64,000 bases of DNA. Source: an uncultured Tenacibaculum sp. (GTDB lineage: Bacteria > Bacteroidota > Bacteroidia > Flavobacteriales > Flavobacteriaceae). Numbering within the stretch: position 1 is the first letter of the stretch; every line of letters begins with the position of its first letter. Location of the stretch: NCBI GenBank assembly GCA_947498055.1, contig CANMJA010000002.1, forward strand, positions 177,680-241,679. Direction: 5' to 3'. The notes beneath the pieces were generated by a model, which saw only the letters and a list, made by a program, of their open reading frames with translations, was not told where the DNA came from and searched no databases. The position numbers were made by a program, and so were the translations under genes. Positions 1 through 8,945 of the stretch are shown here, in pieces.

Positions 1-403
1 AGAATATTCTAAGAGAATTCAAATAGAAAGTAGGGTATTAGGAGATATTTCTAGAAATCATGTCATACCAACAGCTATTCAATATCAAAACACATTAATA
101 GAGAATGTAAAAGGGTTAAAAGAAATTTTCACCAAAGACTTTGAGAAATTTGCGAAAGAGCAAATAGATTTAATCAAAAGAATTTCAAGTCATATTTCAG
201 AGATTAATTCTAAAATTGAAAAAATGACAAACGAAAGAAAAAGTGCTAATAAATTGAAAGGGCAAAAAAATTCTGAAGCATATTGTAATAAGGTTAAGCC
301 TTATTTTAAAGACATACGTTATCATGTCGATAAATTAGAGTTGTTAGTAGATGATAATTTATGGCCTTTAACAAAATATAGAGAGTTGTTATTTACAAGA
401 TAA
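1..403 (+). CDS. glnN: Type III glutamine synthetase, C-terminal end (partial)
   Basis: The window opens inside a reading frame (codons start at base 2) that ends at TAA 401-403. About 133 residues are visible. They contain the hallmark end of type III glutamine synthetase: a stretch around DISRNHVIPTAIQYQN, then a helical segment, then YCNKVKPYF, a KLELLVDD motif and the terminal YRELLFT. GSIII makes glutamine from glutamate, ammonia and ATP and is the large dodecameric form typical of Bacteroidota and cyanobacteria. The catalytic core lies upstream of the window. The next gene starts only 9 bases after the stop, so the two may share a transcript. Confidence 0.93.
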   Translation, partial: EYSKRIQIESRVLGDISRNHVIPTAIQYQNTLIENVKGLKEIFTKDFEKFAKEQIDLIKRISSHISEINSKIEKMTNERKSANKLKGQKNSEAYCNKVKPYFKDIRYHVDKLELLVDDNLWPLTKYRELLFTR

Positions 404-411
404 GCTAATTT

Positions 412-897
412 ATGAGAATAGTTGAGTTAACAGAAAATCATTGGTTAGAAGTAGCTGCTATTTATAAAGAGGGAATTGAAACTAAAAATGCAACGTTTAG
501 AACAGAAGTACCAGATTGGAATGGCTGGAATTTCTTGCATCATAAGCATTCACGATTTATAGCTATCAACGATTTTGAAGAAATAGTTGGTTGGTCTGCT
601 CTAGCTCCAATATCTAATAGATTCGAATATAGAGGGGTTGCAGAAGTAAGTGTTTACGTTCGCTTATCTGCCACAGGAAAAAAGATAGGAAGCCTTTTAA
701 TGAAACAACTGATAAGGTCTTCAGAAGAGAATGCTATTTGGTCTTTATACTCAAGTATGTTTCCAGAAAATATAGCTAGTATTAAATTACATGAAAAGAA
801 TGACTTTAGACGTATTGGATATCGCGAAAAAATAGCACAGCAAAATGGAGTTTGGCGAGATACTGTTTTATATGAAAGAAGGAGTAAAAAAAACTAA
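412..897 (+). CDS. GNAT N-acetyltransferase, phosphinothricin/amino-acid acetyltransferase type
   Basis: A 161-residue single-domain GNAT protein. The pattern matches the Pat/Bar and MnaT branch: an N-terminal IYKEGI with ATF, a central VAEVSVYV strand, an acetyl-CoA loop around GKKIGSLLM (the usual R/QxxGxG/A is varied), then MFPENIASIKLHEK and an FRRIGYREKI tail with WRDTVLYER. Enzymes of this branch acetylate the amino group of methionine sulfoximine, phosphinothricin or some L-amino acids. The exact substrate cannot be read from sequence. The glutamine synthetase gene ends 9 bases upstream; since these enzymes can inactivate inhibitors of that synthetase, the pairing is suggestive, but this is inference. 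Confidence 0.88.
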   Translation: MRIVELTENHWLEVAAIYKEGIETKNATFRTEVPDWNGWNFLHHKHSRFIAINDFEEIVGWSALAPISNRFEYRGVAEVSVYVRLSATGKKIGSLLMKQLIRSSEENAIWSLYSSMFPENIASIKLHEKNDFRRIGYREKIAQQNGVWRDTVLYERRSKKN

Positions 898-901
898 TTG
901 C

Positions 902-932
902 TTTGATTATCTAGTGTTTTAAAGTAATTTTG
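902..932 (+). promoter_or_regulatory. Bacteroidota-type promoter for purM
   Basis: TTTG at 902-905 and TAATTTTG at 925-932 are separated by 19 bases, matching the -33 (TTTG) and -7 (TAnnTTTG) consensus of Bacteroidota. Transcription would begin near 939, leaving a short leader before the ATG at 955. Confidence 0.7.
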
Positions 933-954
933 CACGCAACAACAACACAATAAA

Positions 955-2154
955 ATGAGTCAAGAAGTTTCAAAACGCTATGCACAAAGAGGTGTATCGG
1001 CATCTAAAGAAGATGTGCATAATGCTATAAAAAATATAGATAAAGGATTGTTTACTAAAGCCTTTTGTAAAATTGTTCCCGATTATTTAACAAATGATGA
1101 AGAGTATTGTTTAATAATGCATGCAGATGGAGCTGGAACAAAGTCTTCGTTAGCTTATATGTATTGGAAAGAAACAGGAGATGTTTCTGTTTGGAAAGGG
1201 ATTGCACAAGACGCATTAATTATGAATATTGATGATTTATTATGTGTTGGTGCTACAGATAATATTATGTTATCTTCTACTATTGGAAGAAATAAAAATT
1301 TAATTTCAGGTGAAGTTTTATCTGCCATTATTAATGGAACAGAAGAATTATTAGAAGATTTAAAGAAATTCGGAGTAACTATTCATTCCACAGGAGGAGA
1401 AACAGCAGATGTTGGAGATTTAGTTCGTACCATTATTGTAGATTCTACTGTTACTGCTCGTATGAAACGTTCAGATGTTATAGATAATGCGAATATTAAA
1501 GAAGGAGATGTAATTGTTGGTTTAGAGTCTTTCGGTCAAGCCTCTTATGAAACAGCGTATAATGGAGGAATGGGGAGCAACGGTTTAACTTCTGCTCGTC
1601 ACGATGTGTTTCATAATTATTTGGCTAAAAAATACCCTGAAAGTTTTGACGCTTCTGTGCCTTCAAATTTGGTGTACTCTGGTAATGTAAAATTAACAGA
1701 TGAGGTAGAAAACTCACCTATTGATGCAGGTAAATTAGTGTTATCTCCAACAAGAACTTATGCACCTATTATTAAAGAAGTTTTATCAAAATATAGTTCA
1801 GACACCGTTCATGGAATGATTCATTGTTCTGGAGGTGCACAAACAAAAATTTTACATTTTGTAGATAATTTACATATTGTAAAGGATGATATGTTTCCAA
1901 TTCCACCATTATTTAAATTAATACAAGAACAATCAAAAACAGATTGGAAAGAAATGTATCAGGTATTTAATTGTGGACATAGAATGGAGTTATATGTTTC
2001 TCCTGAAATAGCAGAAGATATTATAGCTATTTCAAAGTCGTTTAAAGTAGATGCAAAAATAATTGGTAAAGTAGAAGGTTTTAATTCTGATGAAAATAAG
2101 AACCAAACTAAAAAACTTACTATTAAAAGTGAATATGGTGTTTTTGAATATTAA
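955..2154 (+). CDS. purM: Phosphoribosylformylglycinamidine cyclo-ligase (AIR synthetase)
   Basis: A 399-residue PurM. It closes the imidazole ring of FGAM to give AIR, the fifth step of purine synthesis, in the cytoplasm. The N-terminal RYAQRGVSA segment, HADGAGTKSSLA, the MNIDDLLCVGA core and the STGGETADVGD motif are all visible, followed by the ATP-binding GLESFGQ region and the C-terminal HCSGGAQTK region. The length fits the longer Bacteroidota form (other bacteria have about 345 residues). It starts at an ATG behind a clear TTTG/TAnnTTTG promoter and ends at a strong hairpin, so it is probably monocistronic. Confidence 0.95.
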   Translation: MSQEVSKRYAQRGVSASKEDVHNAIKNIDKGLFTKAFCKIVPDYLTNDEEYCLIMHADGAGTKSSLAYMYWKETGDVSVWKGIAQDALIMNIDDLLCVGATDNIMLSSTIGRNKNLISGEVLSAIINGTEELLEDLKKFGVTIHSTGGETADVGDLVRTIIVDSTVTARMKRSDVIDNANIKEGDVIVGLESFGQASYETAYNGGMGSNGLTSARHDVFHNYLAKKYPESFDASVPSNLVYSGNVKLTDEVENSPIDAGKLVLSPTRTYAPIIKEVLSKYSSDTVHGMIHCSGGAQTKILHFVDNLHIVKDDMFPIPPLFKLIQEQSKTDWKEMYQVFNCGHRMELYVSPEIAEDIIAISKSFKVDAKIIGKVEGFNSDENKNQTKKLTIKSEYGVFEY

Positions 2155-2174
2155 TGAATAGCATCTAGAAAAAT

Positions 2175-2210
2175 AACAACCTCAGGTTTTACTTGAGGTT
2201 GTTTTTGTTT
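2175..2210 (+). terminator. Rho-independent terminator after purM
   Basis: A 10-bp perfect stem (2175-2184 with 2194-2203, AACAACCTCA / TGAGGTTGTT) with a 9-base loop is followed by a T-rich run to 2210. It lies between the convergent ends of purM and the Lrp-type gene and could serve both. Confidence 0.85.
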
Positions 2211-2212
2211 TA

Positions 2213-2626
2213 CTACTTTATTTCTGATAAAATAAGATGTGTTGTCGTATCTCCATAGACTATAAGTTGATCTATAAATTGTTGTAAATGTAATTGATCT
2301 TTAAGTATTACTTTCATGTGAATATTCTGAGATCCAGTTATTCTGTATGCTTCTTTAACTTCTTTAAATTCACTTACTTTAGAAATAAAGATTTTTAGTT
2401 TACCACTAAAAAGTTTTAAAATTATAAATACTTCTAAGCCATAGCCTAACTTCGAATGGTTTAATTGTAATGAGTATTTTGTAATAATTTCATTGTCTTC
2501 TAATTTTTGTACTCTTTCTCTTACAGATGAAGGAGATAAATTAATTTTTCTTCCTAAATCAGCAAATGAAGTTCTTGAGTTTTTGTTTAATTCTTCTATT
2601 ATTTGACGATCGATTGCATCTATCAT
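2213..2626 (-). CDS. Lrp/AsnC family transcriptional regulator
   Basis: A 137-residue Lrp/AsnC protein. The N-terminal winged helix-turn-helix reads DAIDRQIIEELNKNSRTSF, then LGRKINLSPSSVRERVQKLE, and the C-terminal half has the RAM (ligand-sensing) fold pattern ending near the residue 110-135 strands. Such regulators form octamers and respond to amino acids. It is divergent from the TSUP exporter gene with a 115-base shared upstream region, so control of that exporter is the natural guess. The effector is unknown. Confidence 0.9.
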   Translation of the reverse strand: MIDAIDRQIIEELNKNSRTSFADLGRKINLSPSSVRERVQKLEDNEIITKYSLQLNHSKLGYGLEVFIILKLFSGKLKIFISKVSEFKEVKEAYRITGSQNIHMKVILKDQLHLQQFIDQLIVYGDTTTHLILSEIK

Positions 2627-2741
2627 TGATTCGTTTGTTGTTTTGTTTAAAAAAGCTTGATTGTGTAAAAAATAAAAGTATTTATAATTGAATCAATTTC
2701 CTACTAAAACAATAGGTTTTTAATTTTGATTTGAAATTTCA

Positions 2742-3476
2742 ATGTTAATTTTAATGGATATGGAGTTTTTTTTAATTTTAGGATTAGGTATCTTTTTAGG
2801 CTTTTTTATTCAAACAGTAATAGGTTTTGCAGGAGCGTTAATAGCATTACCAATATTATTAATAACAATGAGTTTACAAGATGCCATAGCATATTTAGCG
2901 TTGTTTTATTTGTATTCTAGTATTATATTAATATCTAAAGAATGGAAAAATATAGATAAACCTGTAATCTTAAAATTGATAATAGCCACAATATTTGGGG
3001 TTAGTTTAGGTATTTGGGTGCTTCAGTATGGGAAGCCAATTGTGCTTAAAAAAATGTTAGGAGCATTTATTTTATTATATGTAATCTATTCTATTTATAT
3101 AAAAAACAAAACGATTAAGAACACCAAGTTAGAATTTGTTTTTGGTTTTGCAGGAGGTTTTTTTTCAGGACTGTTTTCTACAGGAGGTCCTTTGTATGTT
3201 ATAGTTGTAAAGAATTCCGTTCAAGATATGAACGTTTTTAGAGCTACTATGTTTGGTGTTTTAGGTTTAATAACATTTACCAGAATACCAATACTTTATA
3301 TACAAGGGATGTTAAATTTTCAACATCTTTATTACTCACTATTACTGTTGCCTTTGTTTTTGTTAGCTTTATTTTTAGGAAAAAAAATGTACTTGAAATT
3401 AAATGAAACACTTTTAAAAAAAATAGTTTTAGTAGTGCTTTTTTTATCAGGTTCTATGTTATTATTTAAAAACTAA
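2742..3476 (+). CDS. TSUP family (TauE/SafE) membrane permease
   Basis: A 244-residue, very hydrophobic protein with about eight predicted membrane spans. The family signature is an N-terminal GFFIQTVIGFAGALIALPIL repeat mirrored near residue 135-150 by GFAGGFFSGLFSTGGPLYVI. TSUP proteins move sulfite, sulfoacetate, taurine-derived or other small organic anions across the inner membrane; the substrate here is open. A second in-frame ATG at 2754 could be the real start, since the first residues add nothing conserved. A TAATTTTG box at 2721-2728 lies just upstream. It is divergent from an Lrp-type regulator. Confidence 0.88.
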   Translation: MLILMDMEFFLILGLGIFLGFFIQTVIGFAGALIALPILLITMSLQDAIAYLALFYLYSSIILISKEWKNIDKPVILKLIIATIFGVSLGIWVLQYGKPIVLKKMLGAFILLYVIYSIYIKNKTIKNTKLEFVFGFAGGFFSGLFSTGGPLYVIVVKNSVQDMNVFRATMFGVLGLITFTRIPILYIQGMLNFQHLYYSLLLLPLFLLALFLGKKMYLKLNETLLKKIVLVVLFLSGSMLLFKN

Positions 3477-3487
3477 TTTTTTAAATT

Positions 3488-3913
3488 TTATTCCATTCTT
3501 TTAAATACAAAATCTATAGCAAAATCGTTATTGGCTACTTTTGCATTTAATCTGTTGTTTTTAAACCAATAAGATATTCTCTTAGGAAATTCATTTTGCG
3601 AATTTTCACAAATAAAAGAGTTTTCTGTCATTTTAACTATCTTAAAAAAAGTAGGTTGTTGATGTACTCCCGTAACTTTTAAGTATTGACTGTTACTTTT
3701 TGTAATTATATTTAATTTTTCTTTAAACACAGTATCCTTGTCTCGTATTGAAAAACCTAAACCAGAGAAATCTTTTTCCCATATCTCGTACGTTTTTTTA
3801 TTCGATTCGTTATTTACTCTTTCCCAATTTCCGATTAAAAAGTTAGGGTTTTTAGGTTCTTGTTTACAAGAATAAAGAACACAAATAATAAAAACTAAGG
3901 TTAAAAATTTCAT
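3488..3913 (-). CDS. Small lipoprotein, unknown function
   Basis: A 141-residue protein with a lipoprotein signal (hydrophobic core then VLYSC, Cys at 16), so it is probably exported and lipid-anchored. The mature part has a short NFLIGNWERVN motif seen in lipocalin-like or DUF-type secreted proteins that begin with a G-x-W strand, followed by predicted beta strands. I cannot assign a function. It converges on the TSUP gene, with only 11 bases between the stops. A TAAATTTG box in its orientation lies at 3955-3962. Confidence 0.75.
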   Translation of the reverse strand: MKFLTLVFIICVLYSCKQEPKNPNFLIGNWERVNNESNKKTYEIWEKDFSGLGFSIRDKDTVFKEKLNIITKSNSQYLKVTGVHQQPTFFKIVKMTENSFICENSQNEFPKRISYWFKNNRLNAKVANNDFAIDFVFKRME

Positions 3914-3999
3914 ATAGAATAGATTTTAAGTTAATCACAGATTCTCAAATAAAACAAATTTAAAGAAAAGTTGTAAATTCGCACACCAAGAAAAGAATA

Positions 4000-5076
4000 A
4001 TGCTAGACAAATTACAGATTGTAAAACAACGATACGATGAGGTTTCTGATTTAATCATTCAACCAGAGATTATTACAGATCAAAAACGTTACGTACAACT
4101 AAATAAAGAATATAAAGATTTAAGTAAAGTTGTTAAAAAAGCAAATGAATATGAAATGCTTTTAAACAATATAGAGGAGGCTAAAGAAATTATAGCAGAT
4201 GGAAGTGATGCGGAAATGGTAGAAATGGCCAAAATGGAGATGGACGAAGCTAAAAATAGAATTCCGGAATTAGAAGATGAGATTAAATTTTTATTAATTC
4301 CTAAGGACCCTGAAGATTCTAAAAATGCTGTAGTTGAATTACGTGCTGGTACTGGAGGAGATGAAGCTAGTATATTTGCAGGAGATTTATTTAGAATGTA
4401 TTCTAAGTACTGTGAAGGAAAAGGTTGGAAAGTATCTATAGTTGATTATAGCGAAGGAACCAATGGTGGTTTTAAAGAAATACAATTTGAAGTTTCTGGA
4501 GATGATGTTTATGGAACATTAAAATTTGAAGCAGGAGTACATCGTGTACAGCGTGTACCACAAACAGAAACACAAGGTAGAGTGCATACTTCTGCAGCTA
4601 CTTGTATGGTGTTTCCAGAAGCAGAAGAGTTTGATGTTGAAATTAACCCAAAAGATGTTCGTATAGATTTTTTCTGTTCTTCAGGACCAGGAGGTCAATC
4701 TGTAAATACAACTTATTCAGCAGTACGTTTAACTCACATACCTACAGGTTTAGTAGCGCAATGTCAAGATCAAAAATCACAGCATAAGAATAAGGAAAAA
4801 GCCTTTAAAGTATTACGTTCTCGTTTATATGATATGGAATTGGCAAAAAAGCAAGCAGAAGATGCTCTAAAAAGAGGTTCTATGGTAACCTCAGGAGATC
4901 GTTCTGCTAAAATTAGAACCTATAATTATCCTCAAGGAAGGGTAACAGATCATAGAATAGGGTTAACATTATATGATTTGCAGAATATCGTGAATGGTGA
5001 TGTTCAAAAAATTATTGATGAATTGATGCTTGCAGAAAACACTTCTAAATTGAAAGAATTAGGAGAAACAATATAA
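4000..5076 (+). CDS. prfA: Peptide chain release factor 1
   Basis: A 358-residue RF1, which terminates translation at UAA and UAG. The stop-codon-reading tripeptide is in the RF1-type PxT form (PQT, residues 187-189) within [15 protein letters not shown]. The GGQ motif that triggers peptidyl-tRNA hydrolysis is at 231-233, in GPGGQSVN. An N-terminal coiled-coil domain covers roughly residues 1-100. Length is normal for the family. A strong terminator follows directly, so it ends its transcription unit. Confidence 0.97.
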   Translation: MLDKLQIVKQRYDEVSDLIIQPEIITDQKRYVQLNKEYKDLSKVVKKANEYEMLLNNIEEAKEIIADGSDAEMVEMAKMEMDEAKNRIPELEDEIKFLLIPKDPEDSKNAVVELRAGTGGDEASIFAGDLFRMYSKYCEGKGWKVSIVDYSEGTNGGFKEIQFEVSGDDVYGTLKFEAGVHRVQRVPQTETQGRVHTSAATCMVFPEAEEFDVEINPKDVRIDFFCSSGPGGQSVNTTYSAVRLTHIPTGLVAQCQDQKSQHKNKEKAFKVLRSRLYDMELAKKQAEDALKRGSMVTSGDRSAKIRTYNYPQGRVTDHRIGLTLYDLQNIVNGDVQKIIDELMLAENTSKLKELGETI

Positions 5077-5078
5077 TT

Positions 5079-5106
5079 AAAAAGGCGACCAATTGGTCGC
5101 CTTTTT
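5079..5106 (+). terminator. Rho-independent terminator after prfA
   Basis: A near-perfect hairpin starts 3 bases after the prfA stop. GGCGACC (5084-5090) pairs with GGTCGCC (5095-5101), and flanking A-runs and T-runs extend the stem to 12 bp and provide the U-tract. Confidence 0.9.
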
Positions 5107-5137
5107 AATTATATTAGCATATATCTAGAATATAAGA

Positions 5138-6091
5138 ATGGAATTTAATACTAAAAAAACCTTTTCGGTTGGATTTTATAACGTAGAAAATTTATTTGAT
5201 ACAAAAGACAATCCAAAAACTAATGATGATCAATTTACTAATAATGGAAGCCGAAGATGGAGTAAGAAAAGGTATTTAAAGAAGATTAAAAAATTAAGCC
5301 ATGTAATTTCTCAATTAGGAAAAGAGTCTACAAATGATGTACCCGTGTTTGTGGGCTTAGTAGAAATAGAAAATAGTAAAGTGCTTAAAGATTTAGTACA
5401 TCATAAAAACCTTAAAAAATATGATTATAAATTTGCTCATTACGATTCTAAAGATGAAAGGGGAATTGATGTTGCATTAATTTATAGAAAAGATTTTTTT
5501 GAATATATTTCTTCTAAAACGTATACTCCTAGTTTTATAGAAGAAGACGGTTATGTAGATTATACTAGGGATATTTTAGTGGTAAAAGGTAAAATAAACA
5601 ATGAAGAAATTCATGTAATTATTAATCATTGGCCATCTAGAAGTGAAGGAGAAAAAGAAACAAGACCTAAAAGAATTGAAGCAGCAAAAAAAGTACAAGA
5701 AGCAATAAAGGATATAAAAAACGATAATAAAGAGCCTAAAATTATAATTATGGGAGATTTTAATGACGATCCTATAAGTGAAAGTATAAAAGAACATTTA
5801 GTTACAGAAGATTTTTATAACCCTATGGAATCTTTATTTTCAAAAGGCTTAGGTTCTTTAACGTATAAAGGAAAATGGAATTTATTTGATCAAATAATTA
5901 TATCTAAGAACTTTTTTAACACGAATAGCCAGCATAGTTTTATAAAAGCGGCTATTTTTAATAAAAAATGGTTGCAAACATATAAAGGAAAATATAAAGG
6001 AAGTCCATATAGAACATATGTAGGGCCTTGGTATAAAGGAGGCTATTCAGATCATTTTCCTGTGTATGCCTGTTTTGAAAGAGATGAATAA
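5138..6091 (+). CDS. Endonuclease/exonuclease/phosphatase family protein
   Basis: A 317-residue EEP-fold metal-dependent hydrolase. Family motifs run in order: VGFYNVENLFDT near residue 11 (the catalytic Asn), VGLVEIEN around 103 (metal-binding Glu), NHWPSRSEG around 162, MGDFNDDP around 205 (catalytic Asp/Asn), and a final YSDHFPVYACF (Asp-His pair). It has no obvious signal peptide, so it is probably cytoplasmic. The family includes AP endonucleases, DNases and phosphodiesterases; substrate cannot be set from sequence. It lies downstream of the prfA terminator in the same direction. Confidence 0.88.
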   Translation: MEFNTKKTFSVGFYNVENLFDTKDNPKTNDDQFTNNGSRRWSKKRYLKKIKKLSHVISQLGKESTNDVPVFVGLVEIENSKVLKDLVHHKNLKKYDYKFAHYDSKDERGIDVALIYRKDFFEYISSKTYTPSFIEEDGYVDYTRDILVVKGKINNEEIHVIINHWPSRSEGEKETRPKRIEAAKKVQEAIKDIKNDNKEPKIIIMGDFNDDPISESIKEHLVTEDFYNPMESLFSKGLGSLTYKGKWNLFDQIIISKNFFNTNSQHSFIKAAIFNKKWLQTYKGKYKGSPYRTYVGPWYKGGYSDHFPVYACFERDE

Positions 6092-6152
6092 AAAAAACTA
6101 CAAGCAAAGTAATTTATAGAAACCCTCCCTTTTTTAGGTTTATTTTTGAAGT

Positions 6153-7160
6153 ATGATTTTAGTTACTGGTGGAACGGGTTTAGTTGGTTCCCATTTATTA
6201 TACGAACTTTCTCTTAACAATGATACTATTATTGCTATTTATAGAAGTGAAGAAAGAGTACAAAAAACAAAAAAAGTTTTTTCATACTATACAGAAAAAA
6301 CGGAAGAATTATTTTCTAAAATTACCTGGATAAAAGCTGACATTACAGATATTACTTCATTAAAGGTTGTTTTTAATAATGCTATTACAAAAGTATATCA
6401 TTGTGCCGCATTGGTTTCATTTGACCCTAGTGATTATTACTTAATGCGACAAACAAATATTGATGGTACGGCTAATATTATTAATTTTTCAATAATTGCG
6501 AAAGTTGAAAAACTGTGTTTTGTTAGTTCTATTGCTACTATTGGAGATGCTATTAATGGAGAGTTTATTACTGAAAAAAAAGAATGGGTTTTAGATAGAG
6601 ATAAAAATTCTTATGCAATTACAAAATATGGTGCCGAAATGGAAGTATGGAGAGGAAGTCAAGAAGGATTAGATGTTGTAATAGTAAATCCTGGAGTAAT
6701 TTTAGGGAGCGGTTTTTTTAACGAAGGTTCGGGTAAATTATTTTCTCAAATGCATAAAGGATTACACTTTTATACAGAAGGGATAACAGGTTTTGTAGGG
6801 GTGAAAGACGTTATAAAAACAATGATTAATTTAATGGAGTCTAAGATAAAAAATGAACGATTTATTTTAGTTTCAGAAAATCTCTCTTTTAAAACAGTAT
6901 TATACACTATAGCTAATTATTTAGAAGTTAAAAAGCCTTCTATTAAAGTTGGAGAGGTTGCAACTTCTATATTTTGGCGATTAAATTGGGTTTTAAGCAA
7001 AGTAACCAGAAAGAAAGTACTTTTATCAAGAAGTTCTGCGAAGTCATCTCACAACAAAGATTTTTATAGTTCAGAGAAGATCTCAAATTTGTTAAATATA
7101 GAATTTCAAAAAATAGATTCTGTGATAAAAAACATTTGTCAAGATTTTATAAAACCATAA
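6153..7160 (+). CDS. NAD-dependent epimerase/dehydratase family (extended SDR) protein
   Basis: A 335-residue extended short-chain dehydrogenase. The N-terminus MILVTGGTGLVGSHL is the Rossmann GxxGxxG loop, the catalytic Ser lies in CFVSSIATIG, and the YxxxK pair is in YAITK near residue 155. Members reduce or epimerize sugar nucleotides, sterols or flavonoid-like substrates; the substrate is not identifiable. A TATTTTTG box at 6141-6148 sits only 4 bases before the ATG, so if it is the -7 element the mRNA would be nearly leaderless. The gene ends one base from the convergent DUF4296 gene, leaving no room for a terminator. Confidence 0.88.
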   Translation: MILVTGGTGLVGSHLLYELSLNNDTIIAIYRSEERVQKTKKVFSYYTEKTEELFSKITWIKADITDITSLKVVFNNAITKVYHCAALVSFDPSDYYLMRQTNIDGTANIINFSIIAKVEKLCFVSSIATIGDAINGEFITEKKEWVLDRDKNSYAITKYGAEMEVWRGSQEGLDVVIVNPGVILGSGFFNEGSGKLFSQMHKGLHFYTEGITGFVGVKDVIKTMINLMESKIKNERFILVSENLSFKTVLYTIANYLEVKKPSIKVGEVATSIFWRLNWVLSKVTRKKVLLSRSSAKSSHNKDFYSSEKISNLLNIEFQKIDSVIKNICQDFIKP

Positions 7161-7161
7161 A

Positions 7162-7605
7162 TTACTCTTCGTTCTCCTCTATGTCAAACTTCATTTTCTT
7201 TAAAGAGTCTATTTCTTGATAAATACTTTTTGGTTTTAATTTGCCTTTTTTAATAGAGTCTCTTTCGTTAATTTCTTTCTGTATGACTGCTCCTTGATTT
7301 TCTAATTTTTTTTTAATTTCTTTCAATAAATCATCATACATATCTATTTTAGATGTATAATAAATATTGCTACTGTGAAATCGAGTACTATCAATTTTAT
7401 ATTTCTGATACAAAACAAACATATAATTAACATCTTTTTGTTTGTTTTTATTTTTTATTAGTCTAGAGGTAGATGCAATGTGCATATCTGTTAATAAAGC
7501 AACCATTGTATCTCTAGGAATAAGGTCTTTTGGTTTTTTATAAATCGTATTTCCTGTACAAGAGACTAGAAAAAAGAAAATTAGTATGTGTTTTAATGTG
7601 CTCAT
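7162..7605 (-). CDS. DUF4296 domain lipoprotein
   Basis: A 147-residue protein with a lipoprotein signal (FFFLVSC, Cys 16) and the DUF4296 pattern: PKDLIPRDTMVALLTDMHIAS followed by a region with KYKIDSTRFHSSNIYYTS and a charged helical C-terminus. DUF4296 is confined to Bacteroidota and has no known function. Its ATG overlaps the pyrC stop by 4 bases (ATGA), so it is the last gene of the GT2 - dihydroorotase - DUF4296 operon, an order common in this group. Confidence 0.85.
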   Translation of the reverse strand: MSTLKHILIFFFLVSCTGNTIYKKPKDLIPRDTMVALLTDMHIASTSRLIKNKNKQKDVNYMFVLYQKYKIDSTRFHSSNIYYTSKIDMYDDLLKEIKKKLENQGAVIQKEINERDSIKKGKLKPKSIYQEIDSLKKMKFDIEENEE

Positions 7606-8942
7606 TTATTAAAAACTAATCGCTTTCCTTTATTTACTTCATTAAAAGTGCCGTTATCATACATTAAATTTCCATTAACGAAAGTATGTGTGATTTTAGA
7701 AGAGAAGGTAGTTCCTTCAAAAGGAGACCAACCACATTTATACAATATGTTGTCTTTAGAAACTTCCCATGAAGAATTACTGTCTACTAAAACCAAATCT
7801 GCATAAAATCCTTCTTTTATAAAACCTCTTTTTTTAACTTTAAATAATTTAGCAGGGTTGTGGCACATTTTTTCTACTGCTTTTTCTACAGTTAATTTTC
7901 CTTCTTTTATTTTTTCAAAAATAGCTACAATTGCATGTTGCACTAAAGGCCCACCACTAGGTGCTTTCGTGTATACATTTGATTTTTCTTCTAACGTATG
8001 AGGCGCATGATCGGTAGCAATAACATCTATCCTATCATCTAATAAAGCTTTCCATAAGCCTTCTCTGTCTTCTAATGTTTTTACTGCCGGATTCCACTTT
8101 ATATGTGTCCCTTTTTCGGCGTAATCTTTATCTGTAAACCATAAATGATGTATACAAACTTCTGCAGTAATTTGTTTTTCTTCTAAAGGAATATCATTTC
8201 TAAACAAATGAGTCTCTTTAGCAGTAGATAAATGAAATACATGTAATCTTGCTCCAGTTTCTTTTGCTAAAGCAATTGCTTTAGAAGAAGATAAATAACA
8301 AGCTTCTTCACTTCTAATTGTTGGGTGGTATTTTAACGGAATATCCTCTCCATATTCTGCTTTAAATTTAGCGGTGTTATTTCGAATGGTTTCTTCATCT
8401 TCACAATGCACAGAAATTAGCATTTTTGTAGATGAAAAAATCTTTTTTAATACTTCTTCATTATCTACTAACATATTTCCTGTAGAAGAACCTAAAAAAA
8501 GTTTAATTCCAGCAACATTTTCAGGATCCGTTTTTAATAACTCTTCTAAATTATCATTAGTACCCCCAAACATAAAAGAATAGTTCGCATAAGATGTTTT
8601 ACTTGCTATTGTAAACTTTTCTTCTAATAGCTCTTGTGTAGTTGCTTGTGGTACTGTATTTGGCATTTCTATAAAAGAAGTAATACCACCTGCAACAGCA
8701 GCTTTACTTTCTGTACCTATATTTGCTTTGTGTGTTAATCCTGGTTCACGAAAATGAACTTGATCGTCTATCATACCAGGAATTAAATATTTTCCTTTTG
8801 CATCTATAACAACATCTTTTTCTGAAGGTTCAATTGTTGTTGCTATTTTAGATATAAACTCGTCCTTTATTAAAATATCTCCTGAGAAAATAGTGTTCTC
8901 ATTTACAATTTTAGCGTTTTTTATTAGAAAAGATGTTGTCAT
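7602..8942 (-). CDS. pyrC: Dihydroorotase (class I type)
   Basis: A 446-residue amidohydrolase that cyclizes carbamoyl-aspartate to dihydroorotate in pyrimidine synthesis. Visible family motifs are PGMIDDQVHFREPG (residues 55-68), the SFIEMPNT segment, FHLSTA with a metal His, and the DVIATDHAPH motif near residue 300 with the catalytic Asp. The first His of the usual HxH metal pair is Gln61; His63 and Arg65 remain. I recall this DDQVH form in other Bacteroidota dihydroorotases, so it looks lineage-typical rather than a defect. Gene symbol pyrC is by function. Co-transcribed with GT2 upstream (3-base gap) and DUF4296 downstream. Confidence 0.9.
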   Translation of the reverse strand: MTTSFLIKNAKIVNENTIFSGDILIKDEFISKIATTIEPSEKDVVIDAKGKYLIPGMIDDQVHFREPGLTHKANIGTESKAAVAGGITSFIEMPNTVPQATTQELLEEKFTIASKTSYANYSFMFGGTNDNLEELLKTDPENVAGIKLFLGSSTGNMLVDNEEVLKKIFSSTKMLISVHCEDEETIRNNTAKFKAEYGEDIPLKYHPTIRSEEACYLSSSKAIALAKETGARLHVFHLSTAKETHLFRNDIPLEEKQITAEVCIHHLWFTDKDYAEKGTHIKWNPAVKTLEDREGLWKALLDDRIDVIATDHAPHTLEEKSNVYTKAPSGGPLVQHAIVAIFEKIKEGKLTVEKAVEKMCHNPAKLFKVKKRGFIKEGFYADLVLVDSNSSWEVSKDNILYKCGWSPFEGTTFSSKITHTFVNGNLMYDNGTFNEVNKGKRLVFNK

Positions 8943-8945
8943 AAT

